A stretch of DNA of 64,000 bases from contig NZ_CP021642.1 in NCBI RefSeq assembly GCF_003048375.1, positions 558,001 through 622,000 on the forward strand, written 5' to 3'. A program made the position numbers and the translations under genes. Below the pieces are notes generated by a model. That model did not search any database, was not told the origin of the DNA, and was given only the letters and a program-made list of their open reading frames with translations. The DNA is from Campylobacter concisus. GTDB lineage: Bacteria > Campylobacterota > Campylobacteria > Campylobacterales > Campylobacteraceae. How positions within the stretch are numbered: position 1 is the first letter of the stretch; each line of letters starts with the position of its first letter. This document shows positions 1 through 10,363 of this stretch, piece by piece.

Positions 1-33
1 GCGACGACGGAGAAATTTAATGGCAAAAACTAA
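1..33 (+). CDS. pglC: 3' end of pglC (undecaprenyl-phosphate bacillosamine phosphotransferase), partial
   Basis: Frame 1 from the window edge reads ATTEKFNGKN and stops at 31-33, overlapping the start of pglD by 14 bases. In Campylobacter the gene before pglD is pglC, which transfers phospho-diNAcBac to the lipid carrier. Only ten codons are visible, so the assignment rests on gene order and on the resemblance of this tail to PglC C-termini as I remember them. It could be the end of another glycan gene. Confidence 0.55.
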   Translation, partial: ATTEKFNGKN

Positions 34-610
34 GAAAATTTACATCTACGGAGCGAGTGGGCATGGTCTTGTGATAGCTGACATCGCTAGAGATAATGGC
101 TATGATGAGATAGTTTTTTTAGATGATGCTAGCGAGCGTAAATTTAGCCCAGAGCTTGAAAAAGCTGACATCATAATAGCCATAGGTGATAATAAAACAA
201 GGCAAAAGATCAGCCAAAAGGTCGAGGTCGCTGGCTTTGAGATAGTAAATTTGATCCATAAAAGTGCGGTTGTGAGCGAGAGTGCTGTGATAGAAAAAGG
301 CACAGTGGTCATGCCAAATGCCGTGATAAACGCAAAAGCTTGCATAAAAGAGGGCGCTATCATAAACTCTGGCGCGGTGATAGAGCATGAGTGCGTGATA
401 GGTAAATTTGCTCACATCAGCCCAAATGCAGCCCTTGCTGGTAATGTGAGCGTGGGAGAATTTACGCACGTTGGCATTGGCTCAAGCGTCATTCAAGGCA
501 TAAGCATCGGCAAAAACTGCATCATAGGCGCTGGAAGCGTAGTTGTTAGAGATATAAAGGACGGCATAAAGGCTTACGGCGTGCCTGCATGCGAGCGCGC
601 TAAGATATAA
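20..610 (+). CDS. pglD: PglD, UDP-N-acetylbacillosamine N-acetyltransferase
   Basis: Acetyl-CoA-dependent acetyltransferase that adds the N4 acetyl group to the UDP-4-amino sugar in the bacillosamine (diNAcBac) branch of N-glycan synthesis; cytoplasmic. The 196-residue protein has a small Rossmann-like N-terminal domain (YIYGASGHG near residues 8-16, a signature of the NeuD/PglD family) and a C-terminal left-handed beta-helix made of hexapeptide repeats from about residue 90, ending with GAGSVVVRDI and YGVPA. The catalytic base of the family is a His in the repeats; HECVIG around residue 118 fits. The ATG overlaps the preceding pglC tail, so the genes are translationally linked. It is followed by pglE after a 49-base gap. 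Family length is about 195-205 residues, so the gene looks intact. Confidence 0.93.
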   Translation: MAKTKKIYIYGASGHGLVIADIARDNGYDEIVFLDDASERKFSPELEKADIIIAIGDNKTRQKISQKVEVAGFEIVNLIHKSAVVSESAVIEKGTVVMPNAVINAKACIKEGAIINSGAVIEHECVIGKFAHISPNAALAGNVSVGEFTHVGIGSSVIQGISIGKNCIIGAGSVVVRDIKDGIKAYGVPACERAKI

Positions 611-629
611 ATTTAAAAATAAGTGCTAA

Positions 630-1751
<1,122 letters not shown>

Positions 1752-3533
1752 ATGTTTCATGCAACGAAGTTAAAGAGGCTCGTATTTTTCCTTCTTGGTG
1801 ATGTTTTTATATTTGTTTTTTCGATATATGCAGCTTATCTTTTAAGATTTAACGCCGACATCCCAGATATCTACGTGCAAGGGCTTTTTGTAACGGCTGG
1901 ATTTTTGATCGTATTTAAGCTCTTTTTTATGTGGATGTTTAAAATTTACAAGGTGCCGTGGAGATTTTTCGGCTTAAATGAAGCTCGTAAAATTTTCCTA
2001 GCTCACGTTTGCGCGGCGATCTTATTTACGATCGTGTTTTTCATCATACAAGATTTTTTAAATCCTTACCCAAGAAGCGTCATATTTATCGACCTTCTCA
2101 TCTCATGCCTACTTATCGGGCTTTTGAGAATTTCAAAACGTATGGTGCTTGACTTTTCAAACAGACCTCACAAAGGCGAGCCTTGTATCGTTATAGGCGC
2201 GACCTCAAAGGCGCTTCACGTCTTACGTGGCTTAAAGCAGGGCTATCTTGACTACTATGCAGTTGGTGTGGTAGATGGTAGAAGCGATCTTGTTGGCACA
2301 TATTGTGATGGATTTTTAGTTCAAGATAAAAAAGATATACCAAGCCTTATAAAAGACTACGACGCAAAGACTGCTATCATCGCACTAGCACTTGATCAAG
2401 ACGAGCTTCAAGCTTTAGTTGATGAGCTTACTGGATATGGCATAAGAGATATGAAGCTCTTTTCGCTTATCGAAAATGAGCCGATCAAAGATATCTCGAT
2501 CGAAGATTTGCTTGCTAGAAAGCCAAAAGACCTTAATCCAGAAGCCATTTCAAATTTCTTAAAAGACAAAAAAGTGCTTGTCACTGGAGCTGGCGGTAGT
2601 ATAGGAAGCGAAATTTGTAAGCAGTGCTTGAAATATGGCGTAAGCGAGCTTATAATGGTTGAACACAGCGAGTTTAACCTTTATAAAATAGGCGAAGATA
2701 CAAGAGATAAAAGAACTGTTAGCAAGCTTGTAAATATCACAAATTTAAAAGACTTTGAAGAGGTTTTTGAGGAATTTAGACCAGAGATCGTCATCCACGC
2801 GGCAGCATATAAACACGTGCCACTTTGCGAGCTAAATCCTCGCTCAGCAGTTGAAAACAACATCCTTGGTACAAAAAATGCAGTCGATCTTTCTAAAAAA
2901 TATGGTGCTAAGAAATTTGTCATGATCTCATCAGACAAGGCTGTGCGCCCAACAAATATCATGGGCACAACTAAGCGTGTTTGCGAGCTTTATGCGCTAA
3001 ATTCAAACGAAGCAGGTATCTGCGAGATAGTTTGTGTGCGCTTTGGTAACGTCCTTGGCTCAAGTGGCTCAGTTATACCTAAATTTAAAGCGCAGATCGC
3101 TGCAAACAAGCCTTTAAGCGTCACGCACCCAGAGATCACAAGATACTTTATGCTTACATCTGAAGCGTGTCAGCTAGTCCTTCAAGCAGCCTCTATCGCA
3201 AAAGGCGGAGAGCTTTTTGTACTTGATATGGGCGAGCCAGTTAAGATCGTCGATCTTGCTAAAAAGATGCTTCTGCTTTCAAACAAAGAGCATCTGGGTA
3301 TCGAATTTGTGGGGCTTAGACCTGGCGAGAAGCTTTATGAGGAGCTACTGATCAACAAAGATGACGTTCAAACTAAGTATGAGTCGATCTTCGTGACACA
3401 CTCACAGCCATACGATCTAACTCTTTTAAATTCACAGATAAATGGGCTTTTACAGCTTGAAGATGACGAGGTAGCGCCTGCTCTTAAGGTGATCGTGCCA
3501 GAGTTTAATCATGCATTAAATTTAAAAGGCTAG
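1752..3533 (+). CDS. pglF: PglF, membrane-bound UDP-GlcNAc 4,6-dehydratase
   Basis: First enzyme of bacillosamine synthesis: oxidises and dehydrates UDP-GlcNAc to the 4-keto-6-deoxy sugar with bound NAD. The 593-residue protein has about four N-terminal membrane segments (roughly residues 10-125), a CoA-binding-like linker ([15 protein letters not shown]), and an extended SDR domain starting with [12 protein letters not shown] at about residue 277. [16 protein letters not shown] carries the family's Asp-Lys pair and shows Met where classical SDR enzymes have the catalytic Tyr, as is known for the FlaA1/PglF group. Starts directly after the pglE stop. Length is typical. Confidence 0.94.
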   Translation: MFHATKLKRLVFFLLGDVFIFVFSIYAAYLLRFNADIPDIYVQGLFVTAGFLIVFKLFFMWMFKIYKVPWRFFGLNEARKIFLAHVCAAILFTIVFFIIQDFLNPYPRSVIFIDLLISCLLIGLLRISKRMVLDFSNRPHKGEPCIVIGATSKALHVLRGLKQGYLDYYAVGVVDGRSDLVGTYCDGFLVQDKKDIPSLIKDYDAKTAIIALALDQDELQALVDELTGYGIRDMKLFSLIENEPIKDISIEDLLARKPKDLNPEAISNFLKDKKVLVTGAGGSIGSEICKQCLKYGVSELIMVEHSEFNLYKIGEDTRDKRTVSKLVNITNLKDFEEVFEEFRPEIVIHAAAYKHVPLCELNPRSAVENNILGTKNAVDLSKKYGAKKFVMISSDKAVRPTNIMGTTKRVCELYALNSNEAGICEIVCVRFGNVLGSSGSVIPKFKAQIAANKPLSVTHPEITRYFMLTSEACQLVLQAASIAKGGELFVLDMGEPVKIVDLAKKMLLLSNKEHLGIEFVGLRPGEKLYEELLINKDDVQTKYESIFVTHSQPYDLTLLNSQINGLLQLEDDEVAPALKVIVPEFNHALNLKG

Positions 3534-3535
3534 TT

Positions 3536-4432
3536 TTGGTTATAAAAGATATTAAGAGATTTAGTGACACGAGATATAAGGCAAGGGCGTATATCTGCTA
3601 TTTGTTTAGTAGAAATTTGCCAAACAGACTGCCTGGGGTTTGTTTGGAAAATATAAAAGCTGGTTTTGATAAGATCAGCCACGAGATAGAAAATTTTGAC
3701 GCACTATACATTTTAGACGAAAATGGCATACAGATCGATGACTCGATCAGCCTAAATGAAAAGTATAAAATTCCAAAAGGCGAAAACCGTGCAAACAAGG
3801 CATATTACTACACCGCTGTGCGCGAGAAAAGGTGCGTTTTAAGCGATCCATATCCATCAAGTCTAAATGGAGGTTTATGCGTCACAGCAAGCGTGCCTAT
3901 CTATAATGAAAAAAATGAGCTTAAATTTATAGCTTGCATCGACATAAGCCTAGAAAATATCCTAAATATGGTCGATAGCGGCTTTGTCGAGGAGCATTTT
4001 GGTAGATTTTTAAAGACAGTATATGCTCTCTTTTGTGCATCGCTTTTTATGATCTGCGCATTTTTATTTTGGCACGGCGTAAAGAGCTTTATTTCAAAGA
4101 GTATCGAGCATATAAACGTAGAAGAAATTTTTGAATCAACCATTATTTTAACGCTAGCTCTTGCCATTTTTGACCTTGTTAAGACGATATTTGAAGAAGA
4201 GGTTTTGGGCAAAAATCACGAAGAAAATAGCGTTATTTATAAGACGATGGTTAGATTTATCGGCTCTATCATCATCGCACTTGCTATAGAAGCGCTTATG
4301 CTTGTGTTTAAATTTGCTATCACCGCACCTGAAAATATCATAAACGCTATCTATCTAATAGGCGGTGTGGCGATGCTGATGGCGGCACTTAGCTTTTATC
4401 TCTTTAGTGTAAAAAGACAAGAGAACAAATGA
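3536..4432 (+). CDS. pglG: PglG-like integral membrane protein with PDC/Cache-type sensor domain
   Basis: The gene sits directly after pglF, where Campylobacter pglG lies; no biochemical role has been fixed for PglG. The 298-residue protein opens with DIKRF and TRYKARAYICYLF. Residues about 40-140 resemble a PDC/Cache ligand-binding fold (YYYTAVREKRCVLSDPYPSS, then CVTASVPIYNE, IACIDISLENI). About four hydrophobic segments follow, near 160-180, 197-217, 240-262 and 270-292. There is no kinase, cyclase or receptor output domain. The start is a TTG two bases after the pglF stop; no better ATG is present. The stop overlaps hisH as ATGA. Confidence 0.75.
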   Translation: MVIKDIKRFSDTRYKARAYICYLFSRNLPNRLPGVCLENIKAGFDKISHEIENFDALYILDENGIQIDDSISLNEKYKIPKGENRANKAYYYTAVREKRCVLSDPYPSSLNGGLCVTASVPIYNEKNELKFIACIDISLENILNMVDSGFVEEHFGRFLKTVYALFCASLFMICAFLFWHGVKSFISKSIEHINVEEIFESTIILTLALAIFDLVKTIFEEEVLGKNHEENSVIYKTMVRFIGSIIIALAIEALMLVFKFAITAPENIINAIYLIGGVAMLMAALSFYLFSVKRQENK

Positions 4433-5040
4433 TCGCTATTATTGATTATGGTGCTGGAAACATCAAAAGCGTGATAAATGCTTTTAAATTCCTTGGCCAT
4501 GAGTGCGTTTTACTAAGTGAGCCTGGGAGCCTAAAAGAGCACTCTCACATCGTTCTGCCAGGCGTTGGGGCATTTGGCGAGGCGATGAAAAAGCTCAAAT
4601 TTAACGGCATGGATGAAGCGATAAAAGAGGCTGTAAAAAGCGGAAAAGCCTTTATAGGAATTTGCCTTGGTATGCAGCTTTTATTTGAAAAAAGCTTTGA
4701 ATTTGGCGAGCATGAGGGGCTTTCACTTTTACCGGGAGAGGTCGTTAAATTTGATGAAGCTAAATTTGATAAACCGCTAAAGATCCCACATGTTGGCTGG
4801 AACACACTCGAGTTTAAACAAAATAGCCCTTTAAGATTAGGATTAAAAGAGCTTGAGTATTTATACTTTGTGCATAGCTACCACGTGGTTTGTGATGATA
4901 AATTTGCGCTTGCAAAGACAACTTATGGATATGAATTTACAAGCGCGGTGCAGCATGAAAATCTCTTTGGTTTTCAGCCTCATCCAGAAAAAAGTCATGA
5001 GGTTGGGCTTAAAATTTTAGAAAATTTTGCGAGGTTATGA
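4429..5040 (+). CDS. hisH: HisH, glutamine amidotransferase subunit of imidazole glycerol phosphate synthase
   Basis: Class I glutaminase that feeds ammonia to HisF in histidine synthesis. Residues show GICLGMQ with nucleophile Cys at position 79, and QPHPEKS near residue 183 supplying the His and Glu of the triad. YGAGN at the N-terminus and LPGVGAFG are typical. 203 residues, normal length. The ATG overlaps the pglG stop (ATGA) and the end overlaps hisA, so it is transcribed with the glycosylation genes. HisF, its obligate partner, is not in this window. A role in an amidine-forming sugar pathway (as for HisH paralogues in surface-glycan loci) is possible, but the adjacent hisA argues for histidine synthesis. 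Confidence 0.93.
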   Translation: MIAIIDYGAGNIKSVINAFKFLGHECVLLSEPGSLKEHSHIVLPGVGAFGEAMKKLKFNGMDEAIKEAVKSGKAFIGICLGMQLLFEKSFEFGEHEGLSLLPGEVVKFDEAKFDKPLKIPHVGWNTLEFKQNSPLRLGLKELEYLYFVHSYHVVCDDKFALAKTTYGYEFTSAVQHENLFGFQPHPEKSHEVGLKILENFARL

Positions 5041-5750
5041 TGGAAATTTTCCCAGCGATAGATCTAAAAGAGGGGCAAGCAGTTAGGCTTAGCAAAGGGC
5101 TCATGCAAAGTGCTAAAATTTATAGCAGTGAGCCAAGTGAGCTTGCTAAGAGGTTTGAAGATTACGGCGCAAAATGGCTGCATGTGGTCGATCTTGATGG
5201 AGCATTTGCAGGGGAAGCCATAAATTTTAAGACGATCGAAAAGATAGTAAAAGCTACAAATTTAAAGGTGCAAGTTGGCGGTGGTATAAGGGATGAAGAG
5301 CGTATAAAGCGCTATTTGGACCTTGGAGTTAGCAGGGTAATCCTTGGCTCAGTTGCTCTAAAAGATCCAGAATTTACAGCAAAAATGGCTGGAATTTATA
5401 GGGTCGTAGTTGGCATAGATGCCAAAGATGGCTATGTGGCAGTGCAGGGCTGGGGTGAGGTTTCAAGCATAAAAGCAGTCGATCTTGCAAAAAAATTTGC
5501 AGATGTGGGTGTAGAAGCTGTGATTTGCACCGATATTAACAAAGATGGAATGCTTGGCGGAGTTAATGTTGATTTTAGCTTGCAAATAGCTAGAAGCAGC
5601 AAGCTTGAGACCATAGCAAGTGGCGGTGTGAGCGATATAAACGACATTTTGGCGCTAAAAGAGACAAAAGAGATAGCTGGCGTGATCGTTGGAAAAGCTT
5701 ACTATGAGGGACGACTTGATTTGAAAGATGCTTTCAAACAAGTTGGCTAG
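5040..5750 (+). CDS. hisA: HisA, phosphoribosylformimino-AICAR-ribotide isomerase
   Basis: Fourth step of histidine synthesis; a TIM-barrel isomerase. The N-terminus [17 protein letters not shown], the VQVGGGIR strand, and [11 protein letters not shown] near the C-terminus are the usual phosphate-binding segments; the catalytic Asp pair would be D8 (AIDLK) and D in CTDINKDGM. Two ATGs occur in tandem (5037 and 5040). The GAGG at 5031-5034 is better spaced for 5040, giving 236 residues; the first ATG overlaps the hisH stop. It ends the pgl-his run; cheY follows after a 63-base gap with a possible promoter. Confidence 0.93.
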   Translation: MEIFPAIDLKEGQAVRLSKGLMQSAKIYSSEPSELAKRFEDYGAKWLHVVDLDGAFAGEAINFKTIEKIVKATNLKVQVGGGIRDEERIKRYLDLGVSRVILGSVALKDPEFTAKMAGIYRVVVGIDAKDGYVAVQGWGEVSSIKAVDLAKKFADVGVEAVICTDINKDGMLGGVNVDFSLQIARSSKLETIASGGVSDINDILALKETKEIAGVIVGKAYYEGRLDLKDAFKQVG

Positions 5751-5813
5751 CGTTAAAGCTTTTATAAATTTTAATTAGCTAGAATAGGGCAATTTTTACT
5801 AAAAGGATATTAT

Positions 5814-6179
5814 GTGAAGATTTTGGTTGTAGATGACAGCTCAACAATGAGAAGGATCATAAAAAATACTTTGCAAAGGTTAGGACATCAAGAAATTCTT
5901 GAGGCTGAGCACGGGCTTGAAGCTTGGAATATCTTGACACAAAACGAGGGTATTGAGGTTCTTATTACTGACTGGAACATGCCTGAGATGAACGGTCTTG
6001 AACTTGTTAAAAAGGTAAGGGCTGAGCAAAAATATGTTGATATGCCTATCATAATGGTAACAACAGAGGGCGGAAAAGCCGAGGTTATAACAGCTTTAAA
6101 AGCAGGTGTTAATAACTACATCGTTAAACCTTTTACGCCACAAGTTTTAAAAGAGAAGCTTGAAGACGTTCTTGGTTAA
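5814..6179 (+). CDS. cheY: CheY, single-domain chemotaxis response regulator
   Basis: Receives phosphate from CheA and binds the flagellar switch. The 121 residues form only a receiver domain: acidic pocket D7-D8 (VVDDSS), phospho-acceptor D53 (LITDWNMPE), Thr in MVTTEGG and Lys in VKPFTP. The start is GTG: the nearby ATG at 5812 is out of frame and is followed at once by TGA. AAAAGGA lies about seven bases upstream. A TAGAAT-like -10 lies about 35 bases upstream of the start. The stop TAA shares its last base with the prmA ATG. Confidence 0.95.
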   Translation: MKILVVDDSSTMRRIIKNTLQRLGHQEILEAEHGLEAWNILTQNEGIEVLITDWNMPEMNGLELVKKVRAEQKYVDMPIIMVTTEGGKAEVITALKAGVNNYIVKPFTPQVLKEKLEDVLG

Positions 6180-7012
6180 TGAAAGATAAATTTTACGAAT
6201 TAAGCATCAAAACATCAAATTTTTATGATGAAATTTTAGAGTTAGTTTTTTCTTTTGGGGTCACCTGTGTAGAAGAGCTAGACCATGAGATCATCATCAG
6301 GGAAGAGTATGATCTAAAAGATATAGCTTGGGGTGTCGAAGAGTATGCAAAAGGGCTCTCTAGCGTTCGTAAAATTTCAAATGATTTAAAAATTTCTCTT
6401 AATTTAAAAGAAAATAAAGACTGGCTAGGCGAATATAAAAGGGCAGTTAAGCCTATTTTGGTTGATAAAATTTATATTAGACCTAGCTGGGAAGAGCCAC
6501 TTGGTGGCGTAACAAATATCATAATCGACCCAGCTCTAGCCTTTGGCTCAGGGCACCATGAAAGCACAAATTCTTGCTTGCAACTTTTACAAAAATATGC
6601 AAAAAGTGGTGATAGCGCTTTAGATGTGGGATGCGGAAGCGGGATATTAAGCATAGCTTTAGCAAAGCTTGGCTGCAATGTCGATGCCTGCGATACAGAC
6701 GAGCAGGCCACGCAAAGCTCGCTTAGCAATGCTCAGCTAAATGAGGTTAAATTTAATAAAATTTGGACAGGATCTATTGCAAATTTAGAGCAAAAATATG
6801 ATATCGTCGTAGCAAATATCATTGCTGATGTCATTTTTATGCTCTCAAATGACTTGAAAAAATCACTTAAAAAAGGCGGCTATTTAGTATTGTCAGGAAT
6901 TTTGAACAAATACGAAGATAGGATTAAAGATACATTTAAGGATTTGGAGCTAGTTGAGATAAAACAGGCTAATGATTGGGTTAGCTTTGTTTATAAGGAA
7001 ATGGATGAATAA
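6179..7012 (+). CDS. prmA: PrmA, ribosomal protein L11 methyltransferase
   Basis: SAM-dependent methyltransferase that methylates ribosomal protein L11. The 277-residue protein has the small N-terminal substrate domain and a C-terminal class I methyltransferase fold, with DPALAFGSGHHEST and the SAM-binding LDVGCGSGILSIA, then VVANIIADV, which resembles the NPxY-like motif region of PrmA. The start codon overlaps the cheY stop by one base, so translation is coupled. The end overlaps the proper start of ftsH by eight bases. Confidence 0.93.
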   Translation: MKDKFYELSIKTSNFYDEILELVFSFGVTCVEELDHEIIIREEYDLKDIAWGVEEYAKGLSSVRKISNDLKISLNLKENKDWLGEYKRAVKPILVDKIYIRPSWEEPLGGVTNIIIDPALAFGSGHHESTNSCLQLLQKYAKSGDSALDVGCGSGILSIALAKLGCNVDACDTDEQATQSSLSNAQLNEVKFNKIWTGSIANLEQKYDIVVANIIADVIFMLSNDLKKSLKKGGYLVLSGILNKYEDRIKDTFKDLELVEIKQANDWVSFVYKEMDE

Positions 7013-8930
7013 TCAAAATAATAACCAAAATAATGGCGATAATAACGGGTTTTTTAACAAAAATCCCATCTTTATCTTTGCTATTTTTGCGATAGTTATA
7101 GTTCTAGCTTTTAGAAGCTTTAGTGGCGACGGACTAGGCGGTACTTTTGGGCTTGGTAGCAACGCTCAAAGCAAGATGATAGCTTATTCTGAATTTAAAG
7201 ATATGCTAAAAAATAAGCAATTAAATGAGGTTGCGATATCTGAAACCACGATAAAAGGCGTTGGTAATGACAAAACCATCTACCTCGCAAAGCGCATAAA
7301 TGATCCAACGCTCATTGGCATACTTGAGCAAAACGGCATAACTTACAGCGTTTATAGCGAAAATAACTGGTTTGGAGATCTTATATTTTCATGGATCATA
7401 CCGGTGTTTATATTTTTTGCTATTTGGATGTTTATCGCTAGTCGTATGCAAAAAAATATCGGCGGTGGCATACTGGGCATAGGAAGTGCAAAAAAGCTTA
7501 TAAATTCTGAAAAACCAAAAGTTAAATTTGACGATGTTGCAGGCGTAGAAGAGGCAAAAGAAGAGGTTCAAGAGATAGTTGATTATCTAAAGAGCCCAGA
7601 TAAATATCTAAGACTTGGAGCTAAAATTCCAAAAGGTATTTTGCTAGTTGGCCCTCCAGGTACTGGTAAAACACTTCTTGCAAGAGCAGTTGCAGGCGAG
7701 GCTAGCGTGCCATTTTTCTCTATGTCAGCATCAAGCTTTATTGAGATGTTTGTTGGTGTTGGTGCAAGTAGGGTTAGAGACCTTTTTGAAAATGCAAAAA
7801 AAGAGGCTCCAGCGATTGTATTTATAGATGAGATCGATGCGATCGGTAAGAGCAGAAATTCTGGTCCGATGGGTGGCAATGACGAGAGAGAGCAGACGCT
7901 AAATCAGCTTCTTTCTGAGATGGACGGCTTTGATGCGGACAAGTCGCCAGTCATCGTTATAGCAGCTACAAATAGACCTGAAGTTTTAGATGCTGCACTT
8001 TTAAGACCGGGTAGATTTGACAGGCAAGTGCTTGTTGATAAGCCTGATTTTAAAGGACGTTGCGACATCTTAAAAGTCCATATGAAAGATGTTAAAATCG
8101 GCAAAGATGTAAATATCGAGGACATCGCAAGGCTTACTACTGGTTTAGCAGGTGCTGACCTTGAAAATATCATAAATGAGGCGGCACTTCTTGCAGGACG
8201 TAAGTCAAAGACTTTTGTCGAGCAGGCTGATCTAGTGGAGGCTGTCGAGAGATCGATAGCTGGTTTAGAGAAAAAATCACGCCGCGTAAATCCAAAAGAG
8301 AAAAAGATAGTCACTTACCATGAAAGTGGCCATGCCTTGGTAGCTGAGCTAACAAAAGGTGCAAAAAGAGTAACAAAGGTCTCAGTCGTGCCACGCGGTC
8401 TTGCAGCGCTTGGCTATACGCTAAATACACCTGAAGAGAATAAATTTATGATGCAAAAGCATGAACTACTTGCAGAAGTGGATGTGCTTTTGGCTGGTAG
8501 AGCTGCTGAAGAGGTATTTATAAAAGAGATATCAACTGGAGCTAGCAACGACCTAGAGCGCGCGACTGATATCATAAAAGCTATGGTTAGCATGTATGGT
8601 ATGAGTGATGTTGCCGGTCTTATGGTACTTGAAAAGCAACGTGCAACATTTTTAAATGGTGGACAAAGCATAAAAGACTATAGCGACAAGATGGCTGAAA
8701 AGGTTGATGAGTTTGTAAAAGCACTTCTTCATGAGAGATATACAGCTGTGCTTGGTCTTCTTGAAATTTATAAAGGCGCCATTGAAAACATGGTTTCAGC
8801 GCTTTATGAAGAAGAGACTATCGAGGGAAAAAGAGTTAGAGAGATCATCAAAAACTACGAAGAAGAAAATGGTCTTGAAAGCAGGCTTGTAGAGCTTGAA
8901 GAAGAGGAAAAAGGCAAAAAAGAGGAATAA
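7005..8930 (+). CDS. ftsH: FtsH, membrane-bound ATP-dependent zinc metalloprotease
   Basis: Degrades unfolded and regulatory membrane or cytosolic proteins. A longer reading frame opens at 6972, but the ATG at 7005 is preceded by AAGGA (6995-6999) and gives the usual short N-tail rich in Asn/Gln (641 residues). Two membrane segments flank a periplasmic domain (about residues 20-40 and 130-150). The AAA domain has GPPGTGKT at about 216-223 and FIDEIDAIG; the second region of homology is present ([11 protein letters not shown]). The protease site HESGH is at about 439-443. Length and domain order are standard. Confidence 0.96.
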   Translation: MNNQNNNQNNGDNNGFFNKNPIFIFAIFAIVIVLAFRSFSGDGLGGTFGLGSNAQSKMIAYSEFKDMLKNKQLNEVAISETTIKGVGNDKTIYLAKRINDPTLIGILEQNGITYSVYSENNWFGDLIFSWIIPVFIFFAIWMFIASRMQKNIGGGILGIGSAKKLINSEKPKVKFDDVAGVEEAKEEVQEIVDYLKSPDKYLRLGAKIPKGILLVGPPGTGKTLLARAVAGEASVPFFSMSASSFIEMFVGVGASRVRDLFENAKKEAPAIVFIDEIDAIGKSRNSGPMGGNDEREQTLNQLLSEMDGFDADKSPVIVIAATNRPEVLDAALLRPGRFDRQVLVDKPDFKGRCDILKVHMKDVKIGKDVNIEDIARLTTGLAGADLENIINEAALLAGRKSKTFVEQADLVEAVERSIAGLEKKSRRVNPKEKKIVTYHESGHALVAELTKGAKRVTKVSVVPRGLAALGYTLNTPEENKFMMQKHELLAEVDVLLAGRAAEEVFIKEISTGASNDLERATDIIKAMVSMYGMSDVAGLMVLEKQRATFLNGGQSIKDYSDKMAEKVDEFVKALLHERYTAVLGLLEIYKGAIENMVSALYEEETIEGKRVREIIKNYEEENGLESRLVELEEEEKGKKEE

Positions 8931-8932
8931 AA

Positions 8933-9550
8933 ATGAGTGGCTACATCGCAAAAGCAGGGTATAAATTTATATTATTCTTTTTGATTTTATTTGCTATATC
9001 TGCATTGTTTGGTATTGCGCCACTATTTTTTCTAGCACTACTTTTTTTAACTCTATATTTTTTTAGAGACCCTGAAAGAGAGCCTTTTACTGATGATAAA
9101 CTAGCCTTACTTTCGCCAATAGATGGTAAGATAAAAGAGATCAGCGTTTCAAATTTTGATGATAAAGAGGTAGCTAAGATAGTTATCTCAAAGCCATTTT
9201 TTGGCGTAGGTACGCTAAGAGCTATAAGCGATGCTAACGTCACTGAAGTTAAAAAAAGGCATGGGCTCTTTTTATGCCAGGCTATGAAAATTTCAGAGAT
9301 GCTAAACGAAAGAGCGATAATTCGTTTTGAAAAAGGAAATATCAAATTTGCTATGAAGATCATAGCTGGAGTTTTTAGTAGAAGTTTAGAAATTTATAAC
9401 ATTACCAGTCTAAAAGCCTCTAGAAAATTTGGCTTTTTAGGAAGCGGCGAAGTGATTTTATACTTGCCAAGAGATACTAAAATTTGTGTAAGCGTTGGCG
9501 AGAGCGTTAAAGCTGCTTCACTTCTTGGATACTTTGAAGAGGAAAAATAA
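8933..9550 (+). CDS. Phosphatidylserine decarboxylase-related membrane protein
   Basis: A short (205 residues) member of the archaeal/short-type Psd group. Residues 10-45 form one or two membrane segments, then LLSPIDGKIKEIS matches the family's P-x-DG motif, and FGFLGSGEVILYLPRD aligns with the F-G-S-x-V segment where self-cleavage before Ser makes the pyruvoyl group. Phosphatidylserine decarboxylation would give phosphatidylethanolamine. The segment equivalent to the usual V-H-x-N-R (here GVGTLRAI) lacks the expected His, so activity is uncertain. It sits between ftsH and pssA with two-base gaps, which supports a phospholipid role. A separate full-length psd elsewhere in the genome would make this one a paralogue. 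Confidence 0.75.
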   Translation: MSGYIAKAGYKFILFFLILFAISALFGIAPLFFLALLFLTLYFFRDPEREPFTDDKLALLSPIDGKIKEISVSNFDDKEVAKIVISKPFFGVGTLRAISDANVTEVKKRHGLFLCQAMKISEMLNERAIIRFEKGNIKFAMKIIAGVFSRSLEIYNITSLKASRKFGFLGSGEVILYLPRDTKICVSVGESVKAASLLGYFEEEK

Positions 9551-9551
9551 A

Positions 9552-10283
9552 ATGAATAGCATACAAAAAATGCAGTTAATGTATATCTTGCCAAATTTAT
9601 TTACCGCTGCAAGCGCTTTTTTGGGCGTTATAAGCATTATTTCATCTATTCAGGGAAACTATTTTAAAGCTATTATTTACATCATTCTTTCACTGATTTT
9701 AGACGGACTTGATGGACGCGTGGCAAGACTTACAAAAACTACAAGTAAATTTGGCGTGGAGTTTGATAGTCTTGCAGACCTTGTAGCATTTGGTGTGGCC
9801 CCAGCGATTTTATTTTATCTAACAGTTGGTGCAAAATTTGGTAGATTTGGTGCGCTAATAGCAGCTATGTTTGTAGTCTTTGGAGCTATTAGACTAGCTC
9901 GTTTTAATGTCACTACCGGCACATACGAGCCAAATGTTTTCATCGGACTTCCTATACCATCAGCAGCCATCATTGGAGTGCTTTGGGTTGGTGTTTATCT
10001 AAAGCATGAATTTTTATATGGTTTTGAGTGGTGCTTGATATTGCTTGAAGCAGTTTTAGCTATCTTGATGGTTAGCAACATCCGCTACCCAAGCTTTAAA
10101 AAGATGAATTTAAAACAAACTCATGTTATGCGAATTTTAGTAGCACTTGTAGTTGTATTTTCTATGCTTTATCTATATCCTTACGAGAGTGCGACCTTTT
10201 TTATGAGCGTTTATATGCTTTATGGTATTATTAGAGCGGCGATAATGTTTAGCAAAAATCACAAAAAAAAGGAGAGCGAATGA
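9552..10283 (+). CDS. pssA: PssA, CDP-diacylglycerol-serine O-phosphatidyltransferase
   Basis: Makes phosphatidylserine from CDP-diacylglycerol and serine in the membrane. The CDP-alcohol phosphotransferase signature is clear: DGLDGRVAR followed by FGVEFDSLAD, giving the D-G-x2-A-R-x8-G-x3-D-x3-D pattern at about residues 54-76. About six to eight hydrophobic segments follow; 243 residues. A reading frame opens upstream at 9495, but that part overlaps the psd-like gene; the ATG at 9552 directly after the upstream stop fits family N-termini (YILPNLFTA). Its stop overlaps the ATG of the Leu-rich leader peptide. Confidence 0.93.
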   Translation: MNSIQKMQLMYILPNLFTAASAFLGVISIISSIQGNYFKAIIYIILSLILDGLDGRVARLTKTTSKFGVEFDSLADLVAFGVAPAILFYLTVGAKFGRFGALIAAMFVVFGAIRLARFNVTTGTYEPNVFIGLPIPSAAIIGVLWVGVYLKHEFLYGFEWCLILLEAVLAILMVSNIRYPSFKKMNLKQTHVMRILVALVVVFSMLYLYPYESATFFMSVYMLYGIIRAAIMFSKNHKKKESE

Positions 10284-10363
10284 GCGAAAATGGCATAATA
10301 AAATCGCGTAAATTTTTACCAAAAATCGAAATCAAAAACTCTCTACTGCTGCTACTTAGGTAG
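10280..10363 (+). CDS. leuL: Leucine-rich leader peptide upstream of leuA (27 codons)
   Basis: A short reading frame, ATG at 10280, well placed after AAGGAG (10269-10274 region), overlapping the pssA stop as ATGA. It reads MSENGIIKSRKFLPKIEIK then NS and five consecutive Leu codons (CTA CTG CTG CTA CTT), Arg, stop at 10361-10363. leuA begins 60 bases downstream. A run of codons for the end product just before the first gene of its pathway is the hallmark of ribosome-mediated attenuation, as in enterobacterial leuL. CTG and CTA appear to be less used than CTT/TTA/CTA-type codons in the surrounding genes, which could sharpen sensing. Function is inferred from position and codon content, not from similarity. 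Confidence 0.8.
   Translation: MSENGIIKSRKFLPKIEIKNSLLLLLR

Noticed and set aside
5812-5817. ATG followed by TGA just before cheY
   Set aside because: Looks like a minimal start-stop frame, but it overlaps the GTG start of cheY and is explained by chance in the GTGAAG start context.
6972-7004. Extra N-terminal stretch of the ftsH frame
   Set aside because: Overlaps prmA and lacks a ribosome site; the ATG at 7005 has AAGGA upstream and gives the family N-terminus.
8941-9363. 140-codon open frame on the minus strand
   Set aside because: Fully inside the psd-like gene in the opposite direction, Ser/Leu/Ile-rich shadow.
9495-9551. Extra N-terminal stretch of the pssA frame
   Set aside because: Entirely inside the upstream psd-like gene; the ATG at 9552 gives the usual CDP-alcohol phosphotransferase start.
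10263-10270. Run of eight A near the end of pssA, as a possible phase-variable tract
   Set aside because: A-runs of this size are common at this base composition. Known Campylobacter contingency genes use poly-G/C, and I saw none of eight or more in the window.
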